From: Paracoccaceae bacterium | GTDB lineage: Bacteria > Pseudomonadota > Alphaproteobacteria > Rhodobacterales > Rhodobacteraceae | Length of the DNA stretch: 64,000 bases | NCBI GenBank assembly: GCA_024236495.1 | Contig: JACKKJ010000001.1 | Coordinates: 62,001 to 126,000, forward strand | Direction: 5' to 3' | In this document: in pieces, positions 60,967 through 64,000 of the stretch | Position numbering within the stretch: the stretch's first letter is position 1 | Layout: each line of letters starts with the position of its first letter | Made by a program: the position numbers and the translations under genes | Notes under the pieces: generated by a model | Told to the model about the DNA's origin: nothing | What the model saw: only the letters and a program-made list of their open reading frames with translations | Databases searched by the model: none

Positions 60967-61955
60967 AGCCCCATCAGCGCGGGTTTCGGAAGGCCAAGCG
61001 CGGCGCGGTCGGCGGATTCGGCGGGGGCATCGGTGCGGATGCCGACGCGCAGAAGGGCGGACCTGGCGCGCGGGTTCGCGGCCAGTTCGTCGTCGTCCGG
61101 GCCGATGGCGCGGCGCGTCAGAAGGGTGAAGGCCGGCGCGCGGGTCGCGCGGGCCGGCGCATGGCGGCTGCCCTGCCCCTCGCTGCCCGACCGCTGCTGG
61201 AAGAACCGCTTGACGATCCTGTCCTCAAGCGAATGAAAGCTGACGACCGCGAGCTTTCCGCCGGGTTTCAATACCCGTTCCGCCGCCTCCAACCCTTTGA
61301 CAAGTTGTCCGAATTCGTCGTTCACCGCGATGCGGATCGCCTGGAAGCTGCGGGTCGCGGGGTGGCTTTGGCCGGGCTTGGACCGCGGCAGGCAGCGTTC
61401 GATCACCGCCGCAAGTTCCAGCGTCCGCGCGAAGGGGCGGCCCGCGACGATCGCCCGCGCGATCCGGCGCGAGGCGCGTTCCTCGCCGTAGTGGTAAAGG
61501 ATGTCGGCGATCTCCGCCTCGGTCGCGGTGTTCACCAGATCGGCGGCGGTCGGCCCGCTGTCGGCCATCCGCATGTCGAGCGGGCCGTCCTTCTGGAAGG
61601 AAAAGCCGCGTTCCGCCTGATCGAGCTGCATGGACGACACGCCAAGATCAAGGACGACGCCGTCGACAGGCCCGCCCGCGATGGCGTCAAGCTCGGAAAA
61701 CGTGCCCTCGACCAGTTCCAGCCGGTCGCCCCGGGCGGCGGCCCAGTCCCTTGCCATTTCAAAGACCGTCGGATCGCGGTCGATGCCGATGACTTTTTCC
61801 GCCCCTGCCTCAAGAAGCCCGCGCGCATAGCCGCCCGCGCCGAAGGTTCCATCGACCCAGATCCCGAAGACAGGTGCGACCGCCTTTAACAGCGGCCGCA
61901 ACAGAACGGGAATGTGGGGGGCCTGGTCCGGCTTCGGGATCTCGGTCGCCGCCAT
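60963..61955 (-). CDS. rsmH: 16S rRNA m4C1402 methyltransferase RsmH (MraW)
   Basis: A 330-residue SAM-dependent methyltransferase. SAM binding is shown by DGTFGAGGYARGLLEAG and VIGIDRD, followed by VVLDLGVSSMQLDQAERGFSF (split here: DLGVSSMQLDQ, then RGFSFQKDGPLDMRM). It starts three bases after the mraZ stop. Confidence 0.96.
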   Translation of the reverse strand: MAATEIPKPDQAPHIPVLLRPLLKAVAPVFGIWVDGTFGAGGYARGLLEAGAEKVIGIDRDPTVFEMARDWAAARGDRLELVEGTFSELDAIAGGPVDGVVLDLGVSSMQLDQAERGFSFQKDGPLDMRMADSGPTAADLVNTATEAEIADILYHYGEERASRRIARAIVAGRPFARTLELAAVIERCLPRSKPGQSHPATRSFQAIRIAVNDEFGQLVKGLEAAERVLKPGGKLAVVSFHSLEDRIVKRFFQQRSGSEGQGSRHAPARATRAPAFTLLTRRAIGPDDDELAANPRARSALLRVGIRTDAPAESADRAALGLPKPALMGL

Positions 61956-61958
61956 CGC

Positions 61959-62465
61959 TCAGCCCCTCGGCGGCAAGGGCGGCAGCAGGCTCCGCGGATC
62001 GAAGTCTTCGGGGTACTGGTCGGCAAGCCGCTGGCTGCGCCGCGCCGCCTTCGCCTCGTAGGTGGCCGGGTTCCAGATGCGGAAATAGTCGCCCGCCGAG
62101 ATGAAGAAGGCTTCGCCCGACAGCCCCACCTTCTCGCGCAGTTTCTGCGGGATGGTCAGGCGGCCGTCGTCGTCGATCACGCTTTCGATCGACTGGCCAT
62201 ACATGCGTTCCTCGATCATCAGCCGCTCGGGCGAGCCGCGCTGCATGAGGGAAATCTGTTCGTCCATCTCGTGAACGGCTTCCATCGAATAGACTTCGAG
62301 CCAGTCCTGGCTTTCGGGGCCGTAGACGATGACGATGTTGGGGCGCAGGCCCTCTTTCCAGTCGGGGTCGGAGGCCTCGATCACGCGGCGGAAGGGTGCG
62401 GGGATGGAAACGCGACCCTTCGCGTCCACCTTGAACGTATCCGACCCTCTGAACCTGCGTGCCAC
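61959..62465 (-). CDS. mraZ: Transcriptional regulator MraZ
   Basis: A 168-residue DNA-binding protein with two AbrB/SpoVT-like domains (FKVDAKGRVSIPAPFRR about 11-27, and DDDGRLTIPQKLRE about 98-111). MraZ rings bind repeats of a TGGGN-type box and repress the dcw promoter. First gene of the cluster, preceded by a long leader with several such boxes. Confidence 0.96.
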   Translation of the reverse strand: MARRFRGSDTFKVDAKGRVSIPAPFRRVIEASDPDWKEGLRPNIVIVYGPESQDWLEVYSMEAVHEMDEQISLMQRGSPERLMIEERMYGQSIESVIDDDGRLTIPQKLREKVGLSGEAFFISAGDYFRIWNPATYEAKAARRSQRLADQYPEDFDPRSLLPPLPPRG

Positions 62466-62537
62466 CGGCCCGCGCTCCTGCTACTGTCCCCGTCCCCAGG
62501 ATCGTTCCACCAGCGCCCGGGCCGGTTTCCGGCCCCT

Positions 62538-62593
62538 GGAACGACAACGGCGGATCGGGCTGCTGCCACTGCCCGATCCGCCGCCCTCGTTCC
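62538..62593 (-). terminator. Strong hairpin in the mraZ leader, possible attenuator or sRNA 3' end
   Basis: A perfect 13-base stem (CGGCGGATCGGGC / GCCCGATCCGCCG) with a ten-base loop is extended by GGAACGA / TCGTTCC across three-base internal loops. On the transcript it is followed by UUGUCG, a weak U-tract. A smaller perfect hairpin (GGGCCGG-AAA-CCGGCCC, 62519-62535) follows it. Confidence 0.6.
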
Positions 62594-62758
62594 CATCACT
62601 GGGTTTGTCCGGCTGCCCTGCCACCTGGGGGATGTCTGCTCGCATGAGCGCCGGATCTCTTGGTTCGATGAAAGCGGGTGCCTGTATGAAACCTGACTTT
62701 TGCCGTTTGGGTCTTTTCGCCCTGAGAGCCCGTCTTCATCTGTAGACAAGGGATGACA

Positions 62759-62773
62759 TGGGAATTTACGGGA
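62759..62773 (+). promoter_or_regulatory. MraZ-box pair in opposite orientation inside the leader
   Basis: TGGGA-N5-CGGGA occurs on the plus strand about 130 bp inside the leader. Same box form and spacing as the promoter array, but facing the other way. Confidence 0.5.
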
Positions 62774-62926
62774 AGCAAGAGAAAACTTGCCGATGCAACA
62801 ACGCCCGTCAGGCCAAAAATGGCCAACAAAGCTTGGATATTCTGAGAATCTTGTCAGTTCTTGGCACAAATTGGTGACACTTAAGAACGCGGCACAATAT
62901 ATGGGAATGAAAAATGAAACCTGATG

Positions 62927-62951
62927 TCCCGTGATTTCCCAAGATTTCTCA
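62927..62951 (-). promoter_or_regulatory. MraZ box array at the mraZ promoter
   Basis: On the minus strand the array reads TGAGA-N5-TGGGA-N5-CGGGA (forward TCTCA 62947-62951, TCCCA 62937-62941, TCCCG 62927-62931). Three boxes with exact 10-bp spacing are the known MraZ-binding layout, placed just upstream of the candidate -10 at 62896. Confidence 0.75.
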
Positions 62952-63060
62952 GAGAAGTCACAGGGGCACGCCCCCAGAAGCACGAGGAAAGCCCGAAAAT
63001 CACCGAATCCTCGGCGTGCTGATTGATTCGAGTCAGCCCCGCGCGTCGGTAGACCGCGCG

Positions 63061-63118
63061 TTCCCACCCTTTCCCGTGCCCGTCACCTTTGGGACGGATG
63101 CGTTCCCGTGATTTCCCG
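63061..63118 (-). promoter_or_regulatory. Two further MraZ-box pairs just after mrp
   Basis: On the minus strand, CGGGA-N5-TGGGA lies at 63061-63075 and CGGGA-N5-CGGGA at 63104-63118. The second shares a 14-base identical core (TCCCGTGATTTCCC on the plus strand) with the promoter array at 62927-62940. They lie 3-60 bp from the mrp stop. Confidence 0.55.
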
Positions 63119-63120
63119 GA

Positions 63121-64000
63121 TCAGGCCATGCCGCCGGCGATCAGCCGCCGCGCGAGCTGGGCATAGGATGCGGCCACCGGCCCCTCGCCCGCCGCGATGG
63201 GGGTTCCAGCATCGCCCGCCAGCCGGACGTCCAGGCTTAGCGGAATCTCCCCCAGGAAGGGCAGGCCAAGCTTTGCGGCCTCTGCCGCGACCCCGCCGTG
63301 ACCGAACAGATGCGCCTCGTGCCCGCAGTTGGGGCAGACATAGGTCGACATGTTCTCGACCAGCCCGAGGATCGGGGTCTTGAGCTTGCCGAACATGTCG
63401 ATGGCGCGCCGCGCATCCAGAAGCGCCACATCCTGCGGGGTCGATACCACGATTGCCCCGGTCATGTGCGTACGTTGGCACAGTGTCAGCTGTACATCCC
63501 CCGTCCCCGGCGGCAGATCGACGATCAGGACATCAAGCTCGCCCCACTGGACCTGCCCCAGCATCTGCTGCAACGCCCCCATCAGCATCGGCCCCCGCCA
63601 GACGACGGCCTCGTCCTCCTTCAGCATCAGCCCGATCGACATCATGGTGACGCCATGGGCGGTCAGCGGAATGATCGTCTTGCCGTCGGGCGATGCGGGG
63701 CGCTTCGAAACACCCATCATCCGGGGCTGCGACGGCCCGTAGATATCGGCGTCAAGCAGGCCGACGCGCCGCCCCTGCCGGGCCAACGCCACCGCAAGGT
63801 TCGATGACAGCGTGGACTTGCCGACGCCCCCCTTGCCGGAGGCGATGGCGATGATCCGGTTCACCCCCGCCACCGGCTGCGGCCCGGCCTGCGGTGTCGG
63901 GTGGCCACCGATCTTGAGACTGGGCGCCGGCGCCTTGGGGGCCGGGCCATGCGCGGTCAGCACAGCCGACACGGAAGAAACCCCGTCCATCGCCCTGACC
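63121..64000 (-). CDS. mrp: Mrp/ApbC-family Fe-S cluster carrier ATPase (N-terminus cut by window edge)
   Basis: A P-loop NTPase that carries and inserts iron-sulfur clusters. Present are the deviant Walker A ASGKGGVGKST, the switch DADIYGPSQPRMM, VDLPPGTGDVQL and the Fe-S-binding CPNC of STYVCPNCGHEA. The open frame continues through the right edge (…VRA before MDGVSSVSAV), and the usual N-terminal MIP18/DUF59 domain is missing, so the ATG at 63990 is internal and the gene starts outside the window. It reads towards mraZ. Confidence 0.93.
   Translation of the reverse strand, partial: VRAMDGVSSVSAVLTAHGPAPKAPAPSLKIGGHPTPQAGPQPVAGVNRIIAIASGKGGVGKSTLSSNLAVALARQGRRVGLLDADIYGPSQPRMMGVSKRPASPDGKTIIPLTAHGVTMMSIGLMLKEDEAVVWRGPMLMGALQQMLGQVQWGELDVLIVDLPPGTGDVQLTLCQRTHMTGAIVVSTPQDVALLDARRAIDMFGKLKTPILGLVENMSTYVCPNCGHEAHLFGHGGVAAEAAKLGLPFLGEIPLSLDVRLAGDAGTPIAAGEGPVAASYAQLARRLIAGGMA

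Larger units (their letters stand above)
62466..62889 (-). ncRNA. upsM: Long mraZ leader; candidate UpsM-like sRNA region
   Basis: About 420 bases lie between a possible -10 (TATATT at 62896-62901; the overlapping CCCATAT also fits a heat-shock sigma) and the mraZ start. In Rhodobacter sphaeroides the same place carries an extended mraZ 5' leader that yields the abundant sRNA UpsM; the match here is by position and structure, not by sequence comparison. No open frame of coding quality is seen. Hairpins include GGCCA-TTTT-TGGCC (62812-62825) and a very strong stem at 62538-62593. Ends of any stable RNA cannot be given. Confidence 0.45.

Noticed and set aside
62812..62825. GGCCA-TTTT-TGGCC as a Rho-independent terminator of an UpsM-like RNA
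   Set aside because: The stem has only five base pairs and no U-tract follows on the transcript strand. It may still be a structural element.

Overview
The window is a GC-rich stretch of a marine alphaproteobacterium, most probably a Rhodobacteraceae (Roseobacter-group) chromosome. The evidence is a DMSP demethylase next to an acrylyl-CoA reductase (dmdA-acuI), a Rhodobacter-like front half of the division and cell wall (dcw) cluster with a long untranslated leader before mraZ, Fe-type superoxide dismutase, and many tightly overlapping genes. I see no rRNA, tRNA, insertion sequence, prophage or CRISPR array.

Left third (1-23.8 kb) is accessory catabolism and uptake. After an IMPase fragment and a HAD phosphatase come three transport-centred units. 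(i) A leftward seven-gene operon (7623-1154): GntR/HutC regulator, ADP-ribosylglycohydrolase-fold enzyme, PfkB sugar kinase and a polyamine-type ABC importer. It resembles E. coli yegTUVW with the transporter replaced, and a clear promoter-operator lies at its head. (ii) A divergent regulon around 14.6 kb: leftward, a small TIGR04076-like protein, an aldo/keto reductase, a complete branched-chain-amino-acid-type ABC importer and an aspartate-dehydrogenase-like protein; rightward, an FCD-type GntR regulator, an aldo/keto reductase fused to a RidA domain and an enolase-superfamily enzyme. (iii) A LuxR-type regulator divergent from a second polyamine-type importer and an SDR dehydrogenase.

23.8-29.2 kb is a DMSP module: DUF2182 - DUF1326 - dmdA - acuI - cupin leftward, with a divergent FCD-type GntR regulator and a TauE/SafE exporter. 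29.2-37.6 kb is core: secF-secD-yajC, serS, and der-bamB-yfgM-like. 37.8-49.9 kb holds an RND efflux pair with a palindromic operator, an Atm1-like exporter divergent from a Cys-rich ArsR repressor, a repeat-rich LysM protein, a LOG-family protein, a phosphoesterase, sodB and a 6-aminohexanoate-dimer-hydrolase-like serine hydrolase.

50-54.7 kb is a third polyamine-type importer headed by a second LuxR-type regulator; both LuxR/importer units share a 19-base operator-like sequence. 54.8-62.5 kb is mraZ-rsmH-ftsL-ftsI-murE-murF-mraY, after which the usual murD-ftsW continuation is absent. The 655-bp leader before mraZ contains several MraZ-box repeats and strong hairpins, and sits where the sRNA UpsM lies in Rhodobacter sphaeroides. 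The window ends in mrp (apbC).

Functions are read from protein motifs and gene context only; no database search was run. Substrates of the transport systems are not determined by the sequence.
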